From Myxococcales bacterium (lineage in GTDB: Bacteria > Myxococcota_A > Polyangia > Fen-1088): 64,000 nucleotides of DNA. Shown one piece after another: positions 42,499-50,923 of this stretch. Location of the stretch: positions 310,001 through 374,000 of the forward strand of contig JAGTJU010000002.1 in assembly GCA_022184915.1 (NCBI GenBank), read 5' to 3'. Position 1 is the stretch's first letter, and every line of letters begins with the position of its first letter. The translations under genes were made by a program, and so were the position numbers. The notes under the pieces are model-generated. The model was not told the DNA's origin. It saw nothing but the letters and a program-made list of their open reading frames with translations, and did no database searches.

Positions 42499-43245
42499 TC
42501 ACGGGTGGGGGAGCGCTTCGAGGGACTCGGAATGGGGAACATCCCTGTCGAGCGCGGCGGCGAGGCTCCTCAGACTCCAGGGCTGGGTGACCACGGCGTG
42601 GGCATGGCCGGAGGCCACCGCCAGGTGCGGGAGGGAGTGATGCCTCAGCCCCGAAACCAAGAGCCGGCGGGCCGAGGGGCGGGTCTCGGCAATGGATTCG
42701 AGCACGGCCTTTTTTTGTTCCGGCTCCATGTGGCCGTCCACGATCACGATGGCGAAGGCTTGCTCCGGATCTTCCAGCCAGTCCGCGGCCTCTTGAGCGC
42801 TGGCGGCCGCGGCGGTCTCGATCCCCAGCGCCTTGAGGTCCCGCATGAAGGCACGGCGGGTGAGCTCCGTTTCGTGAACCACCAGAGCACGCACGCGGGC
42901 GTGCCCCAGTTGCCGTTCGATCGTCTCGATGACCACATCCTGAAGAGCGTCCTCGACGTCGGCGGGCACGTTCGAGAAGCGCATGGCGTAGGAGGGCAAA
43001 GCACGTTCTGGGGTGTTGATTTCGCGGAGCACGCGCCCCTCCACCTCGACGGGCCTGCGATCCTCGAGATGCAGTTTGAGCCGCACCACGTCGCCTCGGT
43101 GCAGGCGCTGGGGACCCAGGAGCAGGGCCCCACTTGCGGAGAGATTTTCGCAGGCGTAAAGCCCGACCCAGTGCCCTGTGGCAACCACTGTGGCGGTGCC
43201 CGCCACGGCTCCCCGCGGAAACTTTCTGCGCTCGGAATCACCCAT
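42499..43245 (-). CDS. PilZ domain fused to a degenerate receiver-like domain
   Basis: 248 residues. PilZ at about 1-115 with the c-di-GMP signature ERRKFPRG and NLSASGALL. The second half is receiver-like: RALVVHETELTRRAFMRDLKALG, VIVDGHMEPEQKKAV with a possible acceptor Asp, then VVTQPWSLRSL. The acidic Mg-binding pair is replaced by His-Glu and the conserved Lys by Gln, so phosphorylation is doubtful. Probably an effector of c-di-GMP signalling, for example in motility or exopolysaccharide control. CTGGAG precedes the ATG. Confidence 0.8.
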   Translation of the reverse strand: MGDSERRKFPRGAVAGTATVVATGHWVGLYACENLSASGALLLGPQRLHRGDVVRLKLHLEDRRPVEVEGRVLREINTPERALPSYAMRFSNVPADVEDALQDVVIETIERQLGHARVRALVVHETELTRRAFMRDLKALGIETAAAASAQEAADWLEDPEQAFAIVIVDGHMEPEQKKAVLESIAETRPSARRLLVSGLRHHSLPHLAVASGHAHAVVTQPWSLRSLAAALDRDVPHSESLEALPHP

Positions 43246-43483
43246 GAGACCTCCAGGGCGGGACGTCGCCCGCTGTCATCGATCCCTATCGTCAGCTATT
43301 CAATAATATGTAAGCAATAATTCGATTTTTACAACGGTTATCTGCGGCGAGCAGGGCTTTTCGAGTTCGCAGGGGCTCGAGAGTGCCGAGGCTGCAGGCG
43401 GGTCTTTCAAGAGCCTCTCGGGGAGACCTCCCGGCGGAAGCTGGCTATAGTCCGCCGGGTCTTTGGCCCGCCCGGAATCAGTC
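43246..43483. promoter_or_regulatory. Divergent promoter region with AT-rich island
   Basis: 238-bp gap between PilZ (-) and the ABC ATPase (+). Bases 43288-43340 are strikingly AT-rich for this genome. On the minus strand TTGTAA, 17 bp, ACATAT/TATTAT is a candidate promoter for the PilZ gene. Confidence 0.4.
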
Positions 43484-44413
43484 ATGCCGCCCATACTCTC
43501 CGTCAAGAACCTCAGTAAGTCCTACGCAACCGGGCACAAGGCGCTCGACGGCATCGAGCTCGACATCGCGAGGGGAGAGATCTTCGCGCTGCTCGGCCCC
43601 AACGGCGCGGGAAAAACCACGCTCATCGGCGTCGTGTGCGGAATCGTGTCGGCATCGGGCGGAACCGTGACGGTGGATGGTCACGACATCGTCCGCGACG
43701 CCCGCAAGGCACGCGCCAAGATCGGGCTCGTTCCCCAGGAGCTCACGGTCGACATGTTCGAGACGGTTTGGGCCACGGTGAGCTTCAGCCGCGGGCTGTT
43801 TGGCCGCCCTCCGGCACCCGCCCATATCGAACGGGTCCTCAAGGACCTGTCGTTGTGGGACAAGCGCGACGCTCAAATGATGACCCTCTCGGGGGGCATG
43901 AAGCGTCGGGCGATGATCGCGAAGGCGCTGTCGCACGAGCCAGAGATTCTGTTTCTCGACGAGCCCACGGCGGGCGTCGACGTGCAGCTGCGGCGCGAGA
44001 TGTGGGCGGTCGTCCGGCGCCTCCGCGAGCAGGGGGTAACCATCATTTTGACCACCCATTACCTGGAAGAGGCGGAAGAGATGGCTGATCGCATCGGCGT
44101 CATCCAAAAAGGACGTCTCATCGTGGCCGAGGAGAAACACAAGCTCATGAAGACGCTCGGCAACAAGCGAGTGACGCTGGTCTTGGAGCAGCCGCTCTCC
44201 GTCGTGCCGCCGGAGCTTGCACACTGGCAAGTGGTCTTGAAGGCGGGGGGCCAGGAGCTCGAGGTCACCTTTGCGGGTGAATCCCATGGTGACATCCGCC
44301 CCTTCCTCCAACGCCTCGACAGCTGTGGCCTTCCCTGGAAAGACCTGAGCACACGGCAAAGCTCACTGGAGGACATCTTCGTGGACCTCGTCGGGCAGGA
44401 GGTTCGGTCATGA
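43484..44413 (+). CDS. ABC transporter ATP-binding protein (YadG-like)
   Basis: 309 residues from ATG at 43484. Walker [11 protein letters not shown]-loop VPQELTVD, signature LSGGMKRR, Walker [11 protein letters not shown] and switch His in [15 protein letters not shown]; all intact. C-terminal extension about 225-309 as in YadG-type ATPases. Partner permease follows with a 4-nt overlap. The YadGH-type exporter's natural substrate is not established. Confidence 0.92.
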   Translation: MPPILSVKNLSKSYATGHKALDGIELDIARGEIFALLGPNGAGKTTLIGVVCGIVSASGGTVTVDGHDIVRDARKARAKIGLVPQELTVDMFETVWATVSFSRGLFGRPPAPAHIERVLKDLSLWDKRDAQMMTLSGGMKRRAMIAKALSHEPEILFLDEPTAGVDVQLRREMWAVVRRLREQGVTIILTTHYLEEAEEMADRIGVIQKGRLIVAEEKHKLMKTLGNKRVTLVLEQPLSVVPPELAHWQVVLKAGGQELEVTFAGESHGDIRPFLQRLDSCGLPWKDLSTRQSSLEDIFVDLVGQEVRS

Positions 44414-45183
44414 GCCTCAGCTTCAACCGCCACAGCGTCTGGGCCATCTACAAGTTCGAGATGGCGCGGGCACTGCGCACACTATGGCAAAGCGTCGCGG
44501 CGCCCGTGATCAGCACGTCGCTTTACTTCGTGGTGTTCGGCTCCGCGATCGGCGGGCGCATGAGCAGCGTCGAGGGCGTGAGCTACGGGGCGTTCATCGT
44601 GCCGGGCCTCATCATGCTCTCGGTGTTCACCCAGAGCTTGTCCAATGCTTCCTTTGGCATCTATTTCCCAAAGTTCACCGGGACCATTTATGAAATCCTG
44701 ACCGCGCCCGTGTCCGCGCTCGAGATCGTCACGGCGTACGTGGGAGCCGCAGCCAGTAAGTCCATGGTGCTGGGCGGCATCATCTTGGCCACGGCAGCGC
44801 TCTTCGTGCCCTTGAGGATCGCCCATCCTCTGTGGATGGTGGTCTTCCTGATCCTGACCACGGTCACGTTCAGCCTGTTCGGTTTCATCATTGGGATCTG
44901 GGCCCGAAGCTTCGAGCAGCTACAGTTCGTTCCCATGCTGATCGTCACGCCTCTCACGTTTTTGGGAGGTGCGTTCTACTCGATCGACATGCTGCCACCC
45001 GCCTGGCGTACGATCACGCTCTTTAACCCGGTGGTTTATGTGATCAGCGGCTTCCGCTGGAGCTTCTATGGCTTGGCGGACGTCAACGTGGCTGTCAGCT
45101 TGGGGCTGACCGTGAGCTTCCTCGTCGCGTGTCTCGCGGTCGTCGTCTTCATGTTTCGCACCGGGTACCGCTTGCGCCGCTGA
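44410..45183 (+). CDS. ABC-2-type permease (YadH-like)
   Basis: 257 residues, six membrane helices, ABC-2 exporter family: [117 protein letters not shown]. Very close to E. coli YadH in layout. ATGA overlap with the ATPase gene; the pair forms a two-gene exporter. Confidence 0.92.
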   Translation: MSLSFNRHSVWAIYKFEMARALRTLWQSVAAPVISTSLYFVVFGSAIGGRMSSVEGVSYGAFIVPGLIMLSVFTQSLSNASFGIYFPKFTGTIYEILTAPVSALEIVTAYVGAAASKSMVLGGIILATAALFVPLRIAHPLWMVVFLILTTVTFSLFGFIIGIWARSFEQLQFVPMLIVTPLTFLGGAFYSIDMLPPAWRTITLFNPVVYVISGFRWSFYGLADVNVAVSLGLTVSFLVACLAVVVFMFRTGYRLRR

Positions 45184-45205
45184 CGTTGACACGCCCTTCC
45201 TGCCG

Positions 45206-45240
45206 AAAAAGGTGAAAGCCGGCGGGTGAGGCCGGCTTTC
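45206..45240 (-). terminator. Rho-independent terminator of the NGL-repeat lipoprotein gene
   Basis: Perfect 10-bp stem GAAAGCCGGC (45214-45223) with GCCGGCTTTC (45231-45240), 7-nt loop. Read on the minus strand a T5 run follows after three bases (45210-45206). On the plus strand no T-run follows, so it serves the minus gene best, though the stem may also end the ABC transcript. Confidence 0.85.
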
Positions 45241-45265
45241 AGGGGAGGAGGGAGTGAGGGAGAGA

Positions 45266-46624
45266 TCAGGTCTTGAGCTTGACGTTGTCGATGCAGGTGC
45301 TGCCTGTGGTGGAGATGATTTCCACCTTGAGGAGGTTGTTCCACGACAGGCTGACGGTGGAGGTGCCCGAGGCGGGCAGGGACACGTCCTTGACGAGGCG
45401 GCCAGACTGGCCCTTGACGTAGCCGTAGACGCGGTAGCTGGTGGCGGCAGACTCGTCCCAGAGCTTCGTGAGGTCGAAGGTGGTGAGAGAGAAGGGCTCG
45501 CCCGTGTTCTTGGTGATGGTGATCGTGTCACGTTGGTCGTAGGCGCACAGGCGCTTCGAGCCCTTGACCGTTTCGATGCTCAGCTTGCCAGGCGAGAAGG
45601 CATCGATGATGTTCGCGAACTCGAAGTTGTGCGACGTGGTCCAGATCTCGGAGGGGTTCTCGGTGACGGTACCAACCGCGTTGGCCTCGAAGGAGAGCGT
45701 GCGGGAGACGTTGTCCTGGGTTACGGCGCCGTTGTAGTTGGAGTTCACGTAGGTGGTCATCGTGTAGGGCCAGTTGGTCCAGGTGCCACCGCCGAAAGCC
45801 GCGCTGTGGAAGTCGCAGGAGGAGTAATCGTAGTGCTCGCCATCACCCACCGGCACTTGCCTGCAAAGGCGCTCGGCGAGGCCCGTGTACTTGGTGGCCT
45901 GGTCCACACGGTAGCCTTCGATGGGCTTGTAGGGGTTGCCAGAGCTGGCGCCCAGGCGGCCGGCGATGTTGGCCTTGAAGCCCTGGCCCTTGGCGTAATG
46001 AGCCACGGGCGGGTTGGACGCAAACACGTTGCCCATGTACACGCCTTCCTGAATGTGCGCGTCGCTACCCACCTGGTAAGCGAGGGAGAAGCCCACCGAA
46101 GGCATGTCCTCGGGGTCGGCGGTGACGAAGATGGGCACGTTCTGGCCGGTGCTGTTGAGGTGTGCGAGCACGCAGGCGCTGATCTGCTGCTGGCAGCGCG
46201 CATCACAAGCGCCGTTCTTCCAGCCGGTGCCCACACCAAGGCCACCGGGGAAGGTGTGCCAGTTGCCGTTGTTGTCTTGTTTGCTGATCGAGTCGTTGGC
46301 GGCCAGCGCGCACTTGGCGATGTACCTGACCGTGAGGCGGCCCCCGTTGGTGGTCATGAGGCCGTTGGTGGTCATGAGACCGTTGGTGGTCATGAGGCCA
46401 TTGGTGGTGGCGAGGCCGTTGGTGGTCATGAGACCATTGGTGGCCACGAGGCCGTTGATGGCGGACAGGCCGTTGATGGCGGACAGACCGTTTTCGCTGA
46501 GAACGCCCTGGGAGATGGGATCGTCCTGCAGGAGAGAGTTGTCGTTTTGGCCGGGGGCGGCGCCGCAGCCCACGGCGCCTCCCAGGAGCAGGAATCCAAG
46601 GGTCTTGGCGAATCCGGTGTTCAT
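45266..46624 (-). CDS. Lipoprotein with NGLxxT hexapeptide repeats and unassigned C-terminal domain
   Basis: 452 residues; GGAG stands 7 nt before the ATG. Lipobox AVGC, Cys20. Residues 45-92 are eight hexapeptides (NGLSAI twice, NGLVAT, NGLMTT/NGLATT five times) before NGGRLTVRY. The body has a Cys-containing segment (CDARCQQQISACVLAHLN), then IFVTADPEDMPSVGFSLAYQVG and EGVYMGNVFA, and a C-terminal jelly-roll-like part (RTLSFEANAVGTV; VEIISTTGSTCIDNVKLKT). NGL-repeat lipoproteins of this kind are common in Polyangia; function unknown, surface location expected. Confidence 0.75.
   Translation of the reverse strand: MNTGFAKTLGFLLLGGAVGCGAAPGQNDNSLLQDDPISQGVLSENGLSAINGLSAINGLVATNGLMTTNGLATTNGLMTTNGLMTTNGLMTTNGGRLTVRYIAKCALAANDSISKQDNNGNWHTFPGGLGVGTGWKNGACDARCQQQISACVLAHLNSTGQNVPIFVTADPEDMPSVGFSLAYQVGSDAHIQEGVYMGNVFASNPPVAHYAKGQGFKANIAGRLGASSGNPYKPIEGYRVDQATKYTGLAERLCRQVPVGDGEHYDYSSCDFHSAAFGGGTWTNWPYTMTTYVNSNYNGAVTQDNVSRTLSFEANAVGTVTENPSEIWTTSHNFEFANIIDAFSPGKLSIETVKGSKRLCAYDQRDTITITKNTGEPFSLTTFDLTKLWDESAATSYRVYGYVKGQSGRLVKDVSLPASGTSTVSLSWNNLLKVEIISTTGSTCIDNVKLKT
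46349..46492 (-). repeat. 18-bp tandem repeat encoding NGLMTT-type hexapeptides, 8 units
   Basis: Eight 18-bp units (plus-strand unit GTTGGTGGTCATGAGGCC and variants) within the lipoprotein gene. The NGLMTT units are almost identical at DNA level, suggesting recent expansion and likely length variation between strains. Confidence 0.9.
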
Positions 46625-47039
46625 CTGAGGTCTCCTTCGGTAGCCCGGCCAGCTCGAGGAGCTCCGTGGCTTTGCGTAACGCGGTCGCCCGCGTGTTGCC
46701 GTTTCGGGAACATTCCCTTGTCCCGGAGAAGAGCAATCGGTGTGCCATGTATAGAACGTAAGCCAGCTTACTCAACATGCAGCGAAATCGTCCTTTCGGC
46801 CCCGGGACCTGTTGTGCCCCGCACAACACCTGCTGATTCGCTGTCGACAGAACACATCCGCCCGCCTGTCGGCACCCCGCTCACCCCTGGCGGGGGTACG
46901 GGGGCACGATGGAGACGTTCAGTTACGCGATGGCAACAGGCGTGCGGGCCGGGGGCCCTTCCCTGACGGGGTCAGGTTGGCGCGCTTCGTGCTTCCTAGT
47001 GAAGGGGGCGCTCGAACCCCCGCCCAACACGAGGCCGCG
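46625..47039. other. Intergenic gap between divergent lipoprotein and nucleotidyltransferase-like genes
   Basis: 415 bp with no gene I can support. It contains a perfect 7-bp dyad (46810-46828) and a GGGGG/CCCCC stem with a TTCGAG-type loop on the minus strand (47004-47022) that resembles a tRNA T-arm but has no cloverleaf around it. GAGG at 47031-47034 is the RBS of the next gene. Confidence 0.5.
46810..46828. promoter_or_regulatory. Perfect dyad, operator-like
   Basis: TGTTGTG (46810-46816), spacer CCCCG, CACAACA (46822-46828). It is an isolated 19-bp inverted repeat in the divergent gap, with no T-run, so a protein-binding site is likelier than a terminator. Confidence 0.4.
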
Positions 47040-47756
47040 ATGCAGAGCACACGAGACCCGACCCACAGCGAAGACACCGCCAACGCGGGCAGCGGGCCCT
47101 CGAACAAGCCGTGTCCCGAGCACATGCGTATCGACGGAGGTCCCGTGGAGCCGGGCCTGCGCGGCGCCGACGAACAAATCTTCACCTACGTGCTGGCTGA
47201 GACGATTGGCGCCATGGAGGCCGCGGCGGTCCCTCACGCGATCATCGGGGGCATCGCCGCCAGCGGCTTTGGGCGCCCGCGTTGGACCCACGACATCGAT
47301 CTCTTCGTCCGTCCCGAGGATGCGGGCCGGGCCCTCGAGGCTCTGTCCGAGCGAGGCTTCCGCACCGAGCGCACCGATCCTCGCTGGCTCTACAAAGGCT
47401 ACAAAGAGGACGTGATGGTGGACATCATCTTCAGGTCGACCGGAGGCTTCTACCTCGACCAGGAGATGCTGGATCGGGCCGTGACCTACCGGTTCAAGGG
47501 CCACGACGTGCGCCTGGTTCCTCCGGAGGACCTCGTCATCATGAAGGCTGTGGTCCACGACGAAGCGGGCCCGCGGCACTGGCATGACGCCCTCTCGATC
47601 ATCGCCTGCGGAAACGTTGACTGGCCCTACTTTGCACGCAGATCGATGAAGGCGCCCCGGCGGGTGTTGAGCTTGCTCGTTTATGCTCAGTCCATCGACA
47701 TGTACGTTCCGAATGACGTCATTCGTCAGTTGCATGGGCAGCTGTACGGGATGTGA
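47040..47756 (+). CDS. Nucleotidyltransferase-fold protein
   Basis: 238 residues from ATG at 47040, GAGG five bases before. The core HAIIGGIAASGFGRPRWTHDIDLFVRPEDAGRALEAL has the GG ... R-x-T-x-D-I-D-L pattern of the nucleotidyltransferase superfamily (MNT/AbiEii-like), followed by VDIIFRSTGGFYLD and PPEDLVIMKAVVHDEAGPRHWHDALSIIA. Such proteins transfer nucleotides to proteins or RNA, or are standalone NTase-like proteins. No antitoxin partner is adjacent; BON and phosphoesterase genes follow closely on the same strand. Confidence 0.7.
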   Translation: MQSTRDPTHSEDTANAGSGPSNKPCPEHMRIDGGPVEPGLRGADEQIFTYVLAETIGAMEAAAVPHAIIGGIAASGFGRPRWTHDIDLFVRPEDAGRALEALSERGFRTERTDPRWLYKGYKEDVMVDIIFRSTGGFYLDQEMLDRAVTYRFKGHDVRLVPPEDLVIMKAVVHDEAGPRHWHDALSIIACGNVDWPYFARRSMKAPRRVLSLLVYAQSIDMYVPNDVIRQLHGQLYGM

Positions 47757-47765
47757 GCTGGATTC

Positions 47766-48035
47766 ATGGACAAGATTCCTGCCGAAGAGCCCGTCAAGTA
47801 CCTGGTGGCCAAGGTTCGCGAGGCCCTGGCGCAAGACCCGCGCACCAACGTTTTGGATGTTCACGTGCGCGTGGAGGGTGAGCGCGTTTACTTGTTGGGA
47901 ACGGTGGAGCTGGCGGCGCGCAAAAAGGCGCTGGAAACCGTGGTGCAAGAGATCCTTCCGCCGGGTATGATTCTCGTGAACAACGTCACCGTCGCAACGT
48001 ACAGCGCCGAGCCAATCGAAGAGACCGTGGAATGA
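47766..48035 (+). CDS. BON-like domain protein
   Basis: 89 residues. A single BON-like unit: DPRTNVLDVHVRVEGERVYLLGTVELAARKKALETVVQEILPPGMILVNNVTVATY. BON domains bind phospholipid or other envelope ligands, yet no signal peptide is seen here. Starts 9 nt after the NTase-fold gene and overlaps the phosphoesterase start by 4 nt, so all three are one operon. Confidence 0.75.
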   Translation: MDKIPAEEPVKYLVAKVREALAQDPRTNVLDVHVRVEGERVYLLGTVELAARKKALETVVQEILPPGMILVNNVTVATYSAEPIEETVE

Positions 48036-48778
48036 TCCGGGTGGCTGCAGTGGGTGATCTTCACGTGGGTTGCGAGGGCCCTGACCCGCTCTGCGGTGCC
48101 TTCGCGAACGTCCATGAGCACGCCGACGTGTTGCTGCTGGCGGGCGACCTCACCCAGCACGGAGATCCCAAGGAAGCGCGCAACCTGCTGCACACGATCG
48201 AAAAGGTGCGCACCCCCGTGGTCGCCGTGTTCGGAAACCACGATTATCATATGGGGCACGAAGAAGAGCTTGCGCGTGACCTCCGCGGCGCGGGCGTTCA
48301 CGTGCTCGAGGCCGAGTCCGTCGTGCTTGACGTCGCGGGCACGAAGCTGGGCATCGCCGGCTGCAAGGGCTTCGGTGCAGGCTTTCCCGGCGCGTGCGGC
48401 ACGGAGTTCGGGGAGCCAGAGATGAAAGCCTTCATCCACCACAGCAAAGCGGCGGCCCACGCGCTCGGCGAGGCGCTGGCCGCGATGGTCTGCGACGTGC
48501 GGGTGGCGTTGACCCACTACGCGCCCGTCAAGGACACTTTGGTGGGGGAGCGGCTCGAGATCTTCCCCTTTTTGGGATCCTATTTTCTCGGAGAGGTCAT
48601 CGACCATGCAGCCTGCGATCTGGCGCTGCACGGTCACGCCCACCGGGGGACGGAGCACGGCATGACCCCGAGCGGGGTGCCTGTGCGCAACGTGGCTCGA
48701 CCGGTGATCCGCTGCGCCTACAAGGTGTATCGGGTGGCCGCGTCGACGCTGCGGTCATCGACGCCCGCGCGGTGCTGA
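48032..48778 (+). CDS. Calcineurin-like metallophosphoesterase
   Basis: 248 residues. All metal-binding motifs present: GDLHVG, LAGDLTQHGD, GNHDYH, LTHYAPV and HGHAHRG. Cytosolic, no signal peptide. The substrate may be a nucleotide, cyclic nucleotide or phosphoprotein. Translationally coupled to the BON gene (ATGA). Confidence 0.9.
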   Translation: MIRVAAVGDLHVGCEGPDPLCGAFANVHEHADVLLLAGDLTQHGDPKEARNLLHTIEKVRTPVVAVFGNHDYHMGHEEELARDLRGAGVHVLEAESVVLDVAGTKLGIAGCKGFGAGFPGACGTEFGEPEMKAFIHHSKAAAHALGEALAAMVCDVRVALTHYAPVKDTLVGERLEIFPFLGSYFLGEVIDHAACDLALHGHAHRGTEHGMTPSGVPVRNVARPVIRCAYKVYRVAASTLRSSTPARC

Positions 48779-48818
48779 GAGTTGGCCCCGCTCGCGAAGG
48801 GCGTGGCTCCGTCTGGGC

Positions 48819-49706
48819 CTAGCGCGTGACGAGCGCGGCGCGCGGGCCCCGGCCCTCGACGTAGTGGCTTGCCGCCTGCAACCGCGCGAAGGCCGCCCGC
48901 ACGGCCTGTGCATAGAGCGCGTGCGATGGGAGCTCTATGCGGGCCTTGACGTCGGCGGACGACAAACGATCTCCCCTCCTGGCCGCGCGCAGCAGGTGCA
49001 GCAGCGGGTCGCGGTCTGCGTAAAGGGGGGGCGTGCCGTTCACGTGGCGGGCCCAAAGGCCGGGATCTGGGGAGGCTGTCACCCGCGCCAGGGACTCGAG
49101 CCAGGCTGAACGTTGCAGACGCCAGTCGATGAGCTTCTCGATCCAGCCCGTGGGATCTTCGCTGTCGGGTTCGATCGTGTGGATGCGCACGAAGAGTCGC
49201 CGCTCGAGGGTGTGGAGCGCCTCGAGGATCACGGTGGCCTCGGGCGGTGTGGCCTCCGCGGGAGCGCTCCAGGCTCTTACGAGCGCGCCGTCGCGGTAGA
49301 GATTACGCTCGGCCGCGTCAGGGGCAGGCGGCGCGAGCACGCCTTGGGCGCTGTCGTGCACCAGCCACATCAACGCCGCGGCGAGCCGCGGGTCGGCGCG
49401 GGTGCCCCGGGCGGCTGCATCCAATTCAGCGAGCGGCTCGGCCGGGCTCCGCCAGACACCTGCCAGGGCCGAGGCCGCTTCATGGTGTTCAGCCAACGTG
49501 TCCCAGGCCCGCCCAGGCAACGCGTGCGCGCAACCCACCAGGGCGAAGGTGTCCTCCGCGGCCGCGAAGGTGACGAGGCTAAAGGGCGCGGCAGAGAAAG
49601 GCGCTCCCGCTCCAGGCGCCGCCTCGGCCCGGGACCAGTGGGTCTCGAGGAAAGGCAAGAACCCCGGCAGGCCCAGCAGGGCCCGGCGGGTCAGGGCAAC
49701 GCTCAT
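48819..49706 (-). CDS. Tat-exported protein of unknown function
   Basis: 295 residues. TRRALLGLPGFLPFL at the N-terminus is a twin-arginine signal. The mature helical body (FAAAEDTFALVGCAHALPGRAWDTLAEHH; ALMWLVHDSAQGVLAPPAPD; ALHTLERRLFVRIHTIEPD) matches no family I know. It overlaps the upstream gene by 4 nt and must act with it. The long antisense frames here are shadows. Confidence 0.6.
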   Translation of the reverse strand: MSVALTRRALLGLPGFLPFLETHWSRAEAAPGAGAPFSAAPFSLVTFAAAEDTFALVGCAHALPGRAWDTLAEHHEAASALAGVWRSPAEPLAELDAAARGTRADPRLAAALMWLVHDSAQGVLAPPAPDAAERNLYRDGALVRAWSAPAEATPPEATVILEALHTLERRLFVRIHTIEPDSEDPTGWIEKLIDWRLQRSAWLESLARVTASPDPGLWARHVNGTPPLYADRDPLLHLLRAARRGDRLSSADVKARIELPSHALYAQAVRAAFARLQAASHYVEGRGPRAALVTR

Positions 49707-50671
49707 TCTTCACCTCCGGTCTTCGTGCTGCGCGCCTTTTCGTACTGGCGCAGGAACTCTGCGACCTCGGGTGGTTTGTGAGGGCGCAAGAGGTCACAAC
49801 GGTCGGTCAGCACGTCGTCGTCGATCGTCCCACAAAGGTAATCACTGCAGGCCTCCGTGTAGACGAGCGCCCGGGTCACGGCCTCGGCGTACTGGCTGCG
49901 TGGCGGTGGGCGGCGGCTCTTGAGGAGCGCGTCGGGTGCGGCCGCGCCCCCCTGGCGTAGCCGTTCGAGGAGAACGAGCAAGGGCTCGTCGGCATCGTAG
50001 AAGTTCGGCGCGACGAGGTACTTTTGTACCCGCACCGGATCGGGTCGGTGGTAGGCCTCGGCGTAACGAGCCGGGTCCACTTCCAAGGGCTCGAAGACGC
50101 TTTTGGCCTTCGCGAACCGCTGTGACACGGAGTCTTGTCCTGCGAACGATTGCAGACGCAAGAGCTCGCGCTGCCACATGAGACCGAAGAGCGGCTCCAG
50201 GGCTAAGGTGGGCAACGACGCCTGCGGGCCCGGCAACGAGGGGCCGAAGGCCAACGTTCCAGGTGTCATGGGGGCGCGCCGTCCGTGCGCGTACACCTCT
50301 TTGAACACCGCCACGTCATGGTAGATCGTCACATCACTCACCCCGGGCTGCTTGGGCACGTAGTGTTCGGGCTGCAGATACCGGTAAACGGGTTTCCACT
50401 GCCTGTCCGCTGCGTTGTGAGCCCTCCAGCCAAGCGTGAACGCCAGGAGGCGCAGCGTGCGTGCGGGCAGGACGGGTGCGGTGAAGCCCTGCCGCAAAGG
50501 GGCGAGCACCGGCAGCGTGTGTTGGTCGCCAAGGCGCGTGACCGAGCCAAGCACGCCCACCGGCCAGGCGGAGCGCAGCGCTTGTTTGAGATGCGGATGG
50601 ACCGCGGGGGACAGCAAGGCCAAGCGGGCAGCGTCCTCGAAGACCGCCACGTGCGTGATGTGTTCGGACAC
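49703..50671 (-). CDS. Protein with possible zinc-dependent phospholipase C-like fold
   Basis: 322 residues. HITHVAVFEDAARLALLSPAVHPHLKQAL, VGVLGSVTRLGDQHTLPVL and LAFTLGWRAHNAADRQWKPVYRYL place His and Asp residues much as in zinc-dependent phospholipase C / S1-P1 nuclease proteins, where an early His and an H-x3-D pair bind Zn. The rest (SDVTIYHDVAVFKEVYAHGRR; LCGTIDDDVLTDRCDLLRPHKPPEV) is unassigned. No signal peptide is visible, which is odd for that family, so the call is tentative. Confidence 0.45.
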   Translation of the reverse strand: MSEHITHVAVFEDAARLALLSPAVHPHLKQALRSAWPVGVLGSVTRLGDQHTLPVLAPLRQGFTAPVLPARTLRLLAFTLGWRAHNAADRQWKPVYRYLQPEHYVPKQPGVSDVTIYHDVAVFKEVYAHGRRAPMTPGTLAFGPSLPGPQASLPTLALEPLFGLMWQRELLRLQSFAGQDSVSQRFAKAKSVFEPLEVDPARYAEAYHRPDPVRVQKYLVAPNFYDADEPLLVLLERLRQGGAAAPDALLKSRRPPPRSQYAEAVTRALVYTEACSDYLCGTIDDDVLTDRCDLLRPHKPPEVAEFLRQYEKARSTKTGGEE

Positions 50672-50923
50672 GCAGGTACCATAGGCCCCTTGGGGCGCTC
50701 GTGCGAGCTGGGCCTGTGCGCCCCGTCATGGTCTGCCCTTCGGATCTTGCCCTCATGCCCCAGCGGCCGTTTTCGAGGCATGCCGCAGCGGCCGCGGGCT
50801 GCGCAGGGGGCGGCGCCCGTGCCCTGGCCTCGCATTGCGCCGCTTCGCCCCGCCCTGTACATGATGGGCCCGCCCCTTGTATGTGGGCGGTGGGTCGTCA
50901 AACTACCCCCCCAGGAACGCTGC

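Noticed and set aside
47004-47022. tRNA T-arm-like stem with TTCGAG loop on the minus strand
   Set aside because: The loop is 8 nt with a mismatch at the closing pair, and no acceptor, D-arm or anticodon arm can be drawn around it.
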